From NCBI GenBank assembly GCA_031270205.1, contig JAISYA010000043.1:1-20958 (forward strand): DNA of 20,958 nucleotides. Reading direction: 5' to 3'. The position numbers and the translations under genes were made by a program. The notes beneath the pieces were generated by a model. That model had not been told where the DNA came from. It made no database searches and saw nothing but the letters and a program-made list of their open reading frames with translations. This DNA comes from Treponema sp. Its GTDB lineage: Bacteria > Spirochaetota > Spirochaetia > Treponematales > Breznakiellaceae. Shown here one piece after another: positions 6,320-11,683 of this stretch; position 1 is the stretch's first letter, and the number at the start of each line of letters is the position of its first letter.

Positions 6320-7329
6320 TATCTGCCGTAATCGTATATCACTTCCAGCATGGTCTTGTAATTTTGGGGTTTGATGGAGCTATGTATGGAATTGCTGGAA
6401 GAACACACATAGCCGGTTTTCCCCTTTGCCACATCAATGCAGTGTTTCGTTTCCTCCACCGTTTCATCAATCGTGCCGTAGACGAGGGTAGTCGCGCAGT
6501 TCACATTGCCCTTGATGGCGATGCGGGAACCGTAGGTTTCCTTGATGTACTTGAGGTCCATGCCCGCCTGGGGATCAATGGGATCAAGCAGATCGATACC
6601 CGCGTCAAGGTAATAGTCAAGCAGGGGCATGATAAAACCGTCGGTATGTTTCAGCAAAAAGAAATCCAGTTCCTTGTACGCGCGGATGATCCGTTTAAGC
6701 TCAGGATAAAAGATATCTTCAAATATGGGGGGCGCAATCGTCGGCCCCCGGCTGTCCGCTACATCATCACCGGTATAGATAAACTTGCAGCCCGTTTTCG
6801 CCGCTTCCCGGGCCAGAAGAATCTGCTCGTCCACCGTCATCTTTATCAGGGCTTTAATGAACTCAGGTTCCTCCACGATATTAATGAGGAAATCCTCGTA
6901 GGGCATGAGCCGCGAGGGAATGGACCAGATATCGTTCATGTGCAGTATCACGGCCTTTTCCGTGCCGTACTTTTCCAGCAGCCCTTTCAGACTTTTGAAG
7001 CGCCCTTCCTTATAAGGGTCAGGCGGCGTGTAAGCCTCAAGCTCTTTCATGTTGTGAATAACGCCGTCTATGGGAAAAGAATGGGCCTCTTTGGTATACT
7101 TCTTGATCATCCCCCATTCGTCCTTAAAAGTGCCGTCCCCAAGGCTCTCCACACTGTAGTCAATATCCACACACACCGCGTCGGTAAAAGCGACGCTGAA
7201 TTCCTCAAAAGTGTGCCCGCCGGGCATTAAAGCGTCCACCACCACTTTATCAATGAGCCATTCAAAATGGGGAATCCGGTCCAGCGGCTCCCGTTTAAGC
7301 GCCGCAGTTACCCGTTCCAGTGAATTCAT
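6316..7329 (-). CDS. URO-D superfamily protein, not HemE
   Basis: A 337-residue protein with the uroporphyrinogen decarboxylase/corrinoid methyltransferase barrel fold: it opens RVTAALKREPLDRIPHF, has DDVADSRGPTI in mid-barrel and KHTDGFIMPLL and KGNVN near the C-terminal half. The RQAGR segment diagnostic of true HemE is absent, so haem synthesis is unlikely. In MtaA-type methyltransferases zinc is held by HxC and a distant Cys; here the equivalents appear to be H228-T-D230 and C309, so the site is altered. Members of this family often sit in sugar or methyl-transfer clusters with no assigned role, as here between a lactonase and a FGGY kinase. AGGAGG lies six bases before the ATG. Actual reaction unknown. 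Confidence 0.82.
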   Translation of the reverse strand: MNSLERVTAALKREPLDRIPHFEWLIDKVVVDALMPGGHTFEEFSVAFTDAVCVDIDYSVESLGDGTFKDEWGMIKKYTKEAHSFPIDGVIHNMKELEAYTPPDPYKEGRFKSLKGLLEKYGTEKAVILHMNDIWSIPSRLMPYEDFLINIVEEPEFIKALIKMTVDEQILLAREAAKTGCKFIYTGDDVADSRGPTIAPPIFEDIFYPELKRIIRAYKELDFFLLKHTDGFIMPLLDYYLDAGIDLLDPIDPQAGMDLKYIKETYGSRIAIKGNVNCATTLVYGTIDETVEETKHCIDVAKGKTGYVCSSSNSIHSSIKPQNYKTMLEVIYDYGRY

Positions 7330-7379
7330 ACCTAACCTCCTCTTACTCCTGATCCTGAAATCCCCGCCGCCGCGCAGAG

Positions 7380-8261
7380 CTATCGCAAAAAATGATTCGG
7401 CAGCCCCGCGATGGGACTGCGGGCCATGAAGATACCGCCCGCTCCCCGTCTGTCCGCAAGCTGTTCCCGCGTGTACCCATACCGGGCGGTAGTAACATAA
7501 AAATCCCGCATGTCGCCGCCGCCGAAACCGCAGGCGCAGACCTGTTCCACCGGAAACGGTATGTCCGCCTTCCAGCGCAGGTTCTTATCCCAAACGCTGA
7601 TTGTTCCGCTCCAGTGGCAGATATACAGATTGCCTTCGGTATCGACGCTCATGCCGTCCGGCGTCCCCTGTTTTCCGTTAAAGTCAAGCGCCGTCCGGCA
7701 GCCCCCAGCCCCGCGCGCGGAATCGTAATCCCACTCAAGCAGCCGCTTGTTGTAAGTATCGGCAACCCACATTTTGGTATTGTCGAGGTTCCAGACCATG
7801 CAGTTCAACTGATTCACCCCGTCAAGGAGTTTTTTAACCGTGCCGTCCCGCTCAATCTGATAAAAAGCGCCGGTCTCTTCAGGCGTGTAATGGGGAGTGG
7901 TGTAACTCTTCGCCAGGCTGCTCGTATAAATCCGGCCTTCCGAATCAATGCGCGTGTCGTTGTAACAGTTCTTTTCATTCCCCGGCTCAGGACAGACGAT
8001 AAGCGACAAGACCCCGCTCTCCTTGTCCAGCCGGTACATTCCGTCTTCCAGAGCCGCGAAGAGCACGCCGGGGTCCTCCGAGGGGACTGCCGACCCGATC
8101 CGTTTGCCGGTGGACCATTTCCGCTCCGCCCCGCTCGCCGGATGGTACTCGAAAATCTCTCCCTCGAACATGTCTGTCCAGTACAGGCAGTTATTCCGCC
8201 TGTCCCAGATGGGAGTTTCCGCCAGGCACACATTAGCGTCATGGACCAGTTCAAATTGCAT
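7380..8261 (-). CDS. SMP-30/gluconolactonase family lactonase
   Basis: Six-bladed beta-propeller, metal-dependent hydrolase family that opens sugar lactones to aldonates. The 293-residue product keeps the metal ligands of the family: E15 (CLAETPIWD), N153 (QLNCMVW) and D202 (TPDGMSVD), plus N101 (YNDTRID) at the substrate/metal position. The arginine preceding that Asn in SMP-30 is not conserved (C99). A longer frame reaches 8306, but the ATG at 8261 has GGAG five bases upstream and the promoter -10 box is at 8290-8285, inside the longer frame. It is the first gene of the cassette; product and substrate (for example fuconolactone or gluconolactone) are inferred only from family. Confidence 0.87.
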   Translation of the reverse strand: MQFELVHDANVCLAETPIWDRRNNCLYWTDMFEGEIFEYHPASGAERKWSTGKRIGSAVPSEDPGVLFAALEDGMYRLDKESGVLSLIVCPEPGNEKNCYNDTRIDSEGRIYTSSLAKSYTTPHYTPEETGAFYQIERDGTVKKLLDGVNQLNCMVWNLDNTKMWVADTYNKRLLEWDYDSARGAGGCRTALDFNGKQGTPDGMSVDTEGNLYICHWSGTISVWDKNLRWKADIPFPVEQVCACGFGGGDMRDFYVTTARYGYTREQLADRRGAGGIFMARSPIAGLPNHFLR

Positions 8262-8284
8262 AAAATCTCCGCTGCGAATAGCAA

Positions 8285-8313
8285 ATAGTAGGGCTGATTT
8301 TAGCATTTGTCAA
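8285..8313 (-). promoter_or_regulatory. Sigma-70 promoter of the sugar cassette
   Basis: Minus strand TTGACA (8313-8308), exactly 17 bases, then TACTAT (8290-8285). Transcription would start near 8278, giving a short leader with GGAG ahead of the lactonase ATG at 8261. No operator is obvious beyond small repeats around the boxes. Confidence 0.75.
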
Positions 8314-8500
8314 GTATTTGTTTTGTTTTTTTACATTTTTATGATGCGCCATGGACAGCGGGGGAGCGTCCGGGGCCGGCAGTCCGCCCGCGGGCCGGCC
8401 AAAGGGCCGAAAGAGGGAATGAGCCTCCGCCCGACTTCGCTCAGGGCAGGCGCGGAAAAACGAAAAGCAAGCGCATTAAATTTTTTTTCAAAAATTTCCC

Positions 8501-8528
8501 TAAAGTTCCCGCTTAAATATGCCGAAAA
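8501..8528 (+). promoter_or_regulatory. Sigma-28 (FliA) type promoter of flaB1
   Basis: TAAAGTTC (8501-8508), 12 bases, GCCGAAAA (8521-8528). The enterobacterial consensus is TAAAGTTT, 11 bases, GCCGATAA, so both boxes match at seven of eight positions with one extra spacer base. Spirochaete flaB genes are known to use sigma-28 promoters. The start would be near 8537, about 100 bases before the flaB1 ATG. Confidence 0.75.
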
Positions 8529-8594
8529 TAAGAATGGATAATTCTTTTCCCGGCGGAAATCCGCGGTCCTCTGTCAGGGGAAAGGGTTGACCAA

Positions 8595-8631
8595 CCGGAA
8601 GCAAGGATGCTTTCGGAACAGTTCAAGGAGG
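8595..8631 (+). promoter_or_regulatory. Candidate double CsrA site in the flaB1 leader
   Basis: CCGGAAGC (8595-8602) pairs with GCTTTCGG (8609-8616, one G-U), presenting AAGGAT in the loop. The local sequence CAAGGATG fits the CsrA consensus ACARGGAUG well. A second GGA lies 22 bases downstream within the Shine-Dalgarno AAGGAGG (8625-8631). This hairpin-loop GGA plus Shine-Dalgarno GGA layout is the one used for CsrA repression of flagellin in Bacillus and reported for flaB in Borrelia. Binding here is inferred. Confidence 0.55.
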
Positions 8632-8637
8632 ATCAGT

Positions 8638-9498
8638 ATGATCATCAATCACAACCTGAGCGCAATGTTTGCGGACAGGTCCCTCAAGGTAACGCAGGAT
8701 TACCTTACCAAGTCCATGGAGAAACTTTCTTCGGGGCTTCGTATCAATCGCGCCGGGGATGACGCTTCGGGGCTGGCGGTTTCCGAAAAAATGCGCAGCC
8801 AGATCCGGGGCCTTAACCAGGCTTCGGCCAACGCCGCCAACGGTATTTCCTTTATCCAGGTCAGCGAAGGTTACCTCCAGGAAAGCGAAGACATTCTCCA
8901 GCGCATTCGGGAACTTGCGGTCCAGGCCGCCAACGGCATCTACACCGATGAAGATCGGATGTACATCCAGGTGGAAATCTCCCAACTGGTGGACGAAATT
9001 GACCGTATTGCCAGCCATGCCCAGTTTAACGGCATGAACATGCTTACCGGCCGCTTTGCGCGGAATGCGGGTCAAAATGTGATCACCGCTTCCATGTGGC
9101 TGCACATCGGCGCCAACATGGACCAGCGGGAACAGGTGTTTATCGGCACCATGACCAGTACGGGCCTGGGAATCCGCAATGTCGGCGACAATACCTTCGT
9201 CAAGCTGGACACCCCTGAAAGCGCCAACAGTACCATCGGTACCATTGACGCCGCGCTCAGGGTCATCAACAAGCAGCGGGCGGACCTGGGCGCTTACCAG
9301 AACCGCCTGGAACACGCGGTTCGCGGCATTGACACCAGCGCCGAGAACCTGCAGGCTTCGGAGGCCCGAATTCGGGATACCAACATGGCAAACCAGATGG
9401 TCGACTATGTGCGGAATCAAATTCTGAGCCAGTCGGGAACGGCGATGCTGGCCCAGGCCAACCAGAGGGCGACAGCGGTATTGCAAATTCTCCAGTAG
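8638..9498 (+). CDS. flaB: Flagellin FlaB, periplasmic flagellar core protein (first copy)
   Basis: Structural subunit of the periplasmic flagellar filament core. The 286 residues start MIINHNLSAMFADRSL and contain the conserved N-terminal D0/D1 helices (EKLSSGLRINRAGDDASGLA), the NGIYTDEDRM and SHAQFNGMNMLTGRFAR segments and a C-terminal D1/D0 half (NKQRADLGAYQNRLE, QILSQSGTAMLAQANQ). There is no variable D2/D3 region, as in other spirochaete FlaBs (treponemal FlaB1 is about this length). No secretion signal is seen; export is by the flagellar type III route. A longer TTG-started frame from 8587 is rejected because AAGGAGG lies before the ATG at 8638. Sigma-28 promoter and probable CsrA control upstream. 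Confidence 0.97.
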   Translation: MIINHNLSAMFADRSLKVTQDYLTKSMEKLSSGLRINRAGDDASGLAVSEKMRSQIRGLNQASANAANGISFIQVSEGYLQESEDILQRIRELAVQAANGIYTDEDRMYIQVEISQLVDEIDRIASHAQFNGMNMLTGRFARNAGQNVITASMWLHIGANMDQREQVFIGTMTSTGLGIRNVGDNTFVKLDTPESANSTIGTIDAALRVINKQRADLGAYQNRLEHAVRGIDTSAENLQASEARIRDTNMANQMVDYVRNQILSQSGTAMLAQANQRATAVLQILQ

Positions 9499-9528
9499 TG
9501 TGGTACAGTAAAGTATAAGGGGAAAATT

Positions 9529-9554
9529 CGGGCAAAGCTGTTCGGCTTTGCCCG
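9529..9554 (+). terminator. Hairpin behind flaB1, 3'-end stem-loop
   Basis: CGGGCAAAGC (9529-9538) and GCTTTGCCCG (9545-9554) form a perfect 10-bp stem with loop TGTTCG. AGGGGA before it and TCCCCT after it can extend the structure. No U tract follows, so it may protect the abundant flagellin mRNA 3' end or terminate only partly. Confidence 0.5.
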
Positions 9555-9565
9555 TCCCCTGTACT

Positions 9566-9596
9566 CCCAAAAGCGGGCGCAGATCCGGCTTTTGGG
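9566..9596 (+). other. Second hairpin behind flaB1
   Basis: CCCAAAAGC (9566-9574) is complementary to GCTTTTGGG (9588-9596), with a 13-base loop. It follows the first hairpin by 11 bases. No T tract follows. Confidence 0.45.
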
Positions 9597-9636
9597 GCGG
9601 CGTATTTTCCGGGAAATGCCCGGAGCGCGTTGTTCT

Positions 9637-9667
9637 TTGACAAAAACCTTTCGTTGACTGTTTTAAT
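9637..9667 (+). promoter_or_regulatory. Possible sigma-70 promoter of flaB2
   Basis: TTGACA (9637-9642) and TTTAAT (9662-9667) are separated by 19 bases (18 if TTTTAA is used), slightly long. No good sigma-28 boxes were found in this gap, so flaB2 may be read from a housekeeping promoter and by read-through from flaB1. Confidence 0.4.
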
Positions 9668-9685
9668 GGCGTGCTGTTAAAACAG
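9658..9685. repeat. Perfect 9-bp inverted repeat over the flaB2 -10 region
   Basis: CTGTTTTAA (9658-9666) and TTAAAACAG (9677-9685) are exact complements around a 10-base loop. The right part, GCTGTTAAAACAGG, closely resembles GCTGTTAAACAGG of repeat copy A (about 1614-1626). It could be an operator, a leader hairpin or a degenerate relative of the 107-bp repeat. Confidence 0.45.
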
Positions 9686-9803
9686 GGACGCGGAACGGCG
9701 CGAAACGGTTATTCACTCCGTGGATGCCCGTTTCGTTCCGTGTGCGGTGATTTCGGGGGTAGCGGCGCGAAACCGCCTCCGGGGAACCGTTTCCGCGGGA
9801 CGG

Positions 9804-9844
9804 CTCCGGCACGGATGGCCGGGGTTAAATCAACACAAGGAGGG
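9804..9844 (+). promoter_or_regulatory. Candidate double CsrA site in the flaB2 leader
   Basis: CTCCGGC (9804-9810) pairs with GCCGGGG (9818-9824) and exposes ACGGATG in a seven-base loop. The Shine-Dalgarno region ACACAAGGAGGG (9833-9844) contains ACAAGGA, itself a close CsrA match; the two GGA cores are 26 bases apart. The arrangement repeats that of flaB1 although the surrounding sequence is different. Confidence 0.5.
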
Positions 9845-9848
9845 TTAT

Positions 9849-10703
9849 ATGATTATAAATCATAATATGAGCGCCCTGTACGCCGATCGTCAGCTCGGCG
9901 TAACCCAGACTGATATCTCCAAGAGCATTGAAAAGCTCAGTTCAGGCATGCGGATTAACCGCGCCGGGGATGACGCTTCCGGGCTCGCGGTCTCCGAGAA
10001 AATGCGGAGCCAGATCCGGGGATTGAATCAGGCCGAACGCAATATCCAGAACGGCGTGTCTTTTATCCAGGCCACTGAGGGCTATCTTCAGGAAACCCAG
10101 GATATTCTGCACCGCCTTAGGGAACTGTCCGTACAGTCCGCCAACGGTATTTATACCGATGAGGATCGTATGCAGATCCAGGTGGAAGTTTCACAGCTGG
10201 TTGACGAAGTCAACCGTATTGCGAGCCATGCCCAGTTTAACGGCATGAATTTGCTCACCGGGTCTTTTGCCCAGGATTCAGCAATCGGCAGGATTATGCA
10301 GCTCCAGGTCGGGGCCAACATGGACCAGAATGAACGGGTCTATGTGGGAACCATGACCGCGGCGGCGCTTGGTTTGCAGAACGCTCAGGGAGAAGAGGGA
10401 ATTCTTACCATTACTTCCGCCGAATCGGCGAATCAGGCAATCGGTTCCCTTGACAACGCTTTGAGACAAGTTAACAAGCAGAGGGCCGATCTCGGCGCTT
10501 ATCAGAACCGGCTTGAGCTGGCCGCCGAAGGCGTCGCCATCGCGGCTGAAAATCTGCAAGCCGCCGAATCCCTCGTCAGGGACGTGAACATGGCCAATGA
10601 AATGGTCAATTTCACCAAGGATTCCATCCTTACCCAGGCGGGGACCGCCATGCTGGCCCAGGCCAACGTGCGGAATCAGTCGGTACTGGGACTGCTTGGT
10701 TAG
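9849..10703 (+). CDS. flaB: Flagellin FlaB, periplasmic flagellar core protein (second copy)
   Basis: Second core flagellin, 284 residues, starting MIINHNMSALYADRQLG and ending NVRNQSVLGLLG. It shares the conserved D0/D1 segments of the first copy (LSSGMRINRAGDDASGLAV, NGIYTDEDRMQIQVE, NKQRADLGAYQNRLE, TQAGTAMLAQAN) but differs in the central part (SFAQDSAIGRIMQLQVGAN instead of a MWLHIGAN context). The two products are therefore paralogues for a mixed filament, as with FlaB1-3 in treponemes. The open frame extends upstream to 9720, but the ATG at 9849 is right because AAGGAGGG precedes it and the family N-terminus starts there. A good intrinsic terminator follows at 10779-10813. Confidence 0.97.
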   Translation: MIINHNMSALYADRQLGVTQTDISKSIEKLSSGMRINRAGDDASGLAVSEKMRSQIRGLNQAERNIQNGVSFIQATEGYLQETQDILHRLRELSVQSANGIYTDEDRMQIQVEVSQLVDEVNRIASHAQFNGMNLLTGSFAQDSAIGRIMQLQVGANMDQNERVYVGTMTAAALGLQNAQGEEGILTITSAESANQAIGSLDNALRQVNKQRADLGAYQNRLELAAEGVAIAAENLQAAESLVRDVNMANEMVNFTKDSILTQAGTAMLAQANVRNQSVLGLLG

Positions 10704-10778
10704 CAGGCGGCCGGTCTAAAAAAGTTTTGAGTTTACCGTGATTTAAGAGGCTTCTGGACGTCGTCTTTTGAAACGCGG

Positions 10779-10813
10779 GGACGGTGAAGTTCGCGCCCTT
10801 CCCGTCCTTTTTT
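10779..10813 (+). terminator. Intrinsic terminator of flaB2
   Basis: GGACGG (10779-10784), bulged T, GAAG, eight-base loop, CTTC, CCGTCC (10802-10807), then TTTTTT. Ten base pairs with a U tract make this the clearest rho-independent terminator in the window. Confidence 0.85.
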
Positions 10814-10822
10814 GAAATTAAG

Positions 10823-10860
10823 GGTTGCGTTCCCAAAACTTCGGTTTTGGGAACGCAGCC
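10823..10860 (+). other. 38-base hairpin with C(UUCG)G tetraloop
   Basis: GGTTGCGTTCCCAAAAC (10823-10839), loop TTCG, GTTTTGGGAACGCAGCC (10844-10860): 17 base pairs with a single G-U wobble, capped by the exceptionally stable C(UUCG)G tetraloop. It lies 9 bases beyond the T tract of the flaB2 terminator, so its transcript would have to come from read-through or a separate start. Confidence 0.7.
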
Positions 10861-10901
10861 TTACCATTCGCGGTTTTGCAAGGCTGAAAACCGCAAGGTT
10901 C

Positions 10902-10960
10902 TTTTGAAACTTCGGTTTTGAAAGAAAACTTCGGTTTTGTAAAGAAAACTTCGGTTTTGA
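10902..10960 (+). repeat. Tandem 20-bp repeat with UUCG mini-hairpins
   Basis: Two units at 10921-10940 and 10941-10960 (AAAGAAAACTTCGGTTTTG plus T or A) differ only in the last base; a third, shortened unit precedes them (10902-10920). Each can fold AAAAC-UUCG-GUUUU. The same 14-base core caps the large hairpin at 10823-10860, so there are four copies within 125 bases. Confidence 0.75.
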
Positions 10961-10989
10961 AAGATTGCGGCTGTTTGAAAGAATTGAAG

Positions 10990-11039
10990 CTGTTCCAAAA
11001 CCGTGCGCTTTAGCGCGCAGTTAATTAGTTTTAGAACAG
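10990..11039. repeat. Relative of the 107-bp repeat, Y-shaped module C
   Basis: CTGTTC-C-AAAAC (10990-11001) pairs with GTTTT-A-GAACAG (11028-11039), enclosing the hairpin GTGCGC-TTTA-GCGCGC (11003-11018) and then AGTTAATTA. Repeat copy B has the same plan: outer stem around GGAAC, CCGTG hairpin with a TTTA loop, then TGTTAAATAG, and both are followed by TCAATTAT and ATTATG. The sequence and the fold therefore suggest one family. Confidence 0.6.
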
Positions 11040-11068
11040 GCTCAATTATCATTATGAAATCGCGTTTT

Positions 11069-11098
11069 GCGCCCTTGTTTTGGAACAAAACGGGGCGC
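11069..11098 (+). other. 12-bp hairpin in the flaG leader
   Basis: GCGCCC (11069-11074), TT, GTTTTG, loop GAA, CAAAAC, G, GGGCGC (11093-11098). The stem is interrupted only by a small internal loop. No T tract follows. Confidence 0.55.
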
Positions 11099-11171
11099 GG
11101 GGCTTGCGGAGAAACCGGCGGGATTTCAAAAGAAGCCCAATGTTCCGCCCGGAGTTGGCGGAATAAGTACG

Positions 11172-11201
11172 GGCTTGTCCGGTCTGCCGGGCGGCCTTTT
11201 T
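11172..11201 (+). terminator. Intrinsic terminator or attenuator just before flaG
   Basis: GGC (11172-11174), TT, GTCCGG, loop TCTG, CCGGGC, G, GCC (11194-11196), followed directly by TTTTT (11197-11201). It ends two bases before the AGGGG that serves as the flaG Shine-Dalgarno sequence. It would either stop an upstream transcript or attenuate entry into flaG-fliD. Confidence 0.5.
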
Positions 11202-11215
11202 ACAGGGGTACCGTG

Positions 11216-11593
11216 ATGTCTGTAGCAAGCGTGCAAACCGGAGTTGTCAGGCCGCCGGAACTCCCCCAGGGCAGCAGGCCTGCCCTGAGAGCGCAGGCGG
11301 CGCAGCAACGCGCCGAATTTGTTCAACAATTTCAGGCGATCATACCGGGAAAGGAATCGGGGGAGCAAAAGGCCCCGATACCCGATTCCGTAGTCGCCGA
11401 TCTGGAGCGGGTCAGTCTTGCTTTCAACAAAAGACTGCAATTTGTAGTGGATCACCGTTCCAACGAAATAACCATTAAGGTCATCGACCGGGAAACCGAT
11501 AAAGTGATCAAGGTGCTTCCGCCCGAAGAATTGCAGCGGTTGTACCGTAAACTCAAGGAGACCATCGGTTTTCTGCTGGATGAGCGGGTATAA
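11216..11593 (+). CDS. flaG: FlaG family flagellar protein
   Basis: A 125-residue protein whose C-terminal half (about 60-125) is a FlaG domain: FNKRLQFVVDHRSNEI, IKVIDRETDKVIKVLPPEE, then a final helix. FlaG is found next to flagellin and fliD genes in many bacteria and affects filament length or assembly; its mechanism is poorly known. The N-terminal half is low-complexity and rich in Gln/Ala/Pro. A longer frame starts at 11003, but family length, the AGGGG before the ATG at 11216 and the hairpins in the longer frame argue against it. It begins the flaG-fliD gene row. Confidence 0.85.
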   Translation: MSVASVQTGVVRPPELPQGSRPALRAQAAQQRAEFVQQFQAIIPGKESGEQKAPIPDSVVADLERVSLAFNKRLQFVVDHRSNEITIKVIDRETDKVIKVLPPEELQRLYRKLKETIGFLLDERV

Positions 11594-11601
11594 GTCCGAC
11601 T

Positions 11602-11621
11602 GCCGCAAACCGGCGGTTTTT
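11602..11621 (+). terminator. Weak hairpin plus T5 between flaG and fliD
   Basis: CCGC-AAACCG-GCGG (11603-11616) followed by TTTTT. The stem is only four or five pairs, so at most partial termination is expected, which could lower fliD expression relative to flaG. Confidence 0.3.
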
Positions 11622-11683
11622 CATTGTGTCGCTTCGTTGTTTCAGGCGGTCGGATTCAGGATTTGGGGAGTTAAAACAGGTCT

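Larger units (their letters stand above)
8262..8637. other. 376-bp divergent intergenic region between lactonase and flaB
   Basis: This region separates the minus-strand sugar cassette from the plus-strand flagellar genes. It contains a sigma-70 promoter for the cassette (8313-8285), a T-rich tract (about 8320-8340), a GC-rich section with short palindromes (8345-8460), the sigma-28-type promoter of flaB (8501-8528) and a structured flaB leader (about 8537-8637). I see no gene or RNA gene in it. Confidence 0.7.
9499..9848. other. 350-bp intergenic region between the two flaB genes
   Basis: It contains two strong hairpins close behind flaB1 (9529-9554 and 9566-9596), a sigma-70-like promoter (9637-9667), a perfect 9-bp dyad across its -10 region (9658-9685) and a GGA-loop hairpin (9804-9824) before the flaB2 ribosome binding site. 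I see no coding sequence; the open frame upstream of the flaB2 ATG lacks family similarity. Confidence 0.7.
10704..11215. other. 512-bp hairpin-dense intergenic region between flaB2 and flaG
   Basis: No convincing gene is present. In order: an intrinsic terminator (10779-10813), a 38-base C(UUCG)G hairpin (10823-10860), a GCGGTTTT/AAAACCGC hairpin (10870-10894), tandem 20-bp units each holding AAAC-TTCG-GTTT (10902-10960), a relative of the 107-bp repeat (10990-11039), a 12-bp hairpin (11069-11098) and an intrinsic-terminator-like structure (11172-11201) just before the flaG ribosome binding site. The region could encode a small structured RNA or form a long regulated leader. An open frame from 11003 runs into flaG but crosses these hairpins and is not supported as coding. 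Confidence 0.6.

Noticed and set aside
6316..7329. True uroporphyrinogen decarboxylase (HemE)
   Set aside because: The diagnostic RQAGR segment and surrounding active-site residues are missing and the context is sugar metabolism.
8623..9643. Minus-strand open frames of 315 and 125 residues opposite flaB1
   Set aside because: The flagellin frame is unambiguous; the antisense products have no recognisable domains.
9720..9848. 43-residue N-terminal extension of flaB2
   Set aside because: The family N-terminus begins at the ATG at 9849 right after AAGGAGGG, and the extension crosses a GGA-loop hairpin.
10902..10962. CRISPR-like repeat array
   Set aside because: The 20-bp units are directly adjacent with no spacers and each is a small hairpin; no cas genes are present.
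11003..11215. 71-residue N-terminal extension of flaG
   Set aside because: It passes through several perfect hairpins and a terminator-like structure; the FlaG family is short and an AGGGG precedes the inner ATG.
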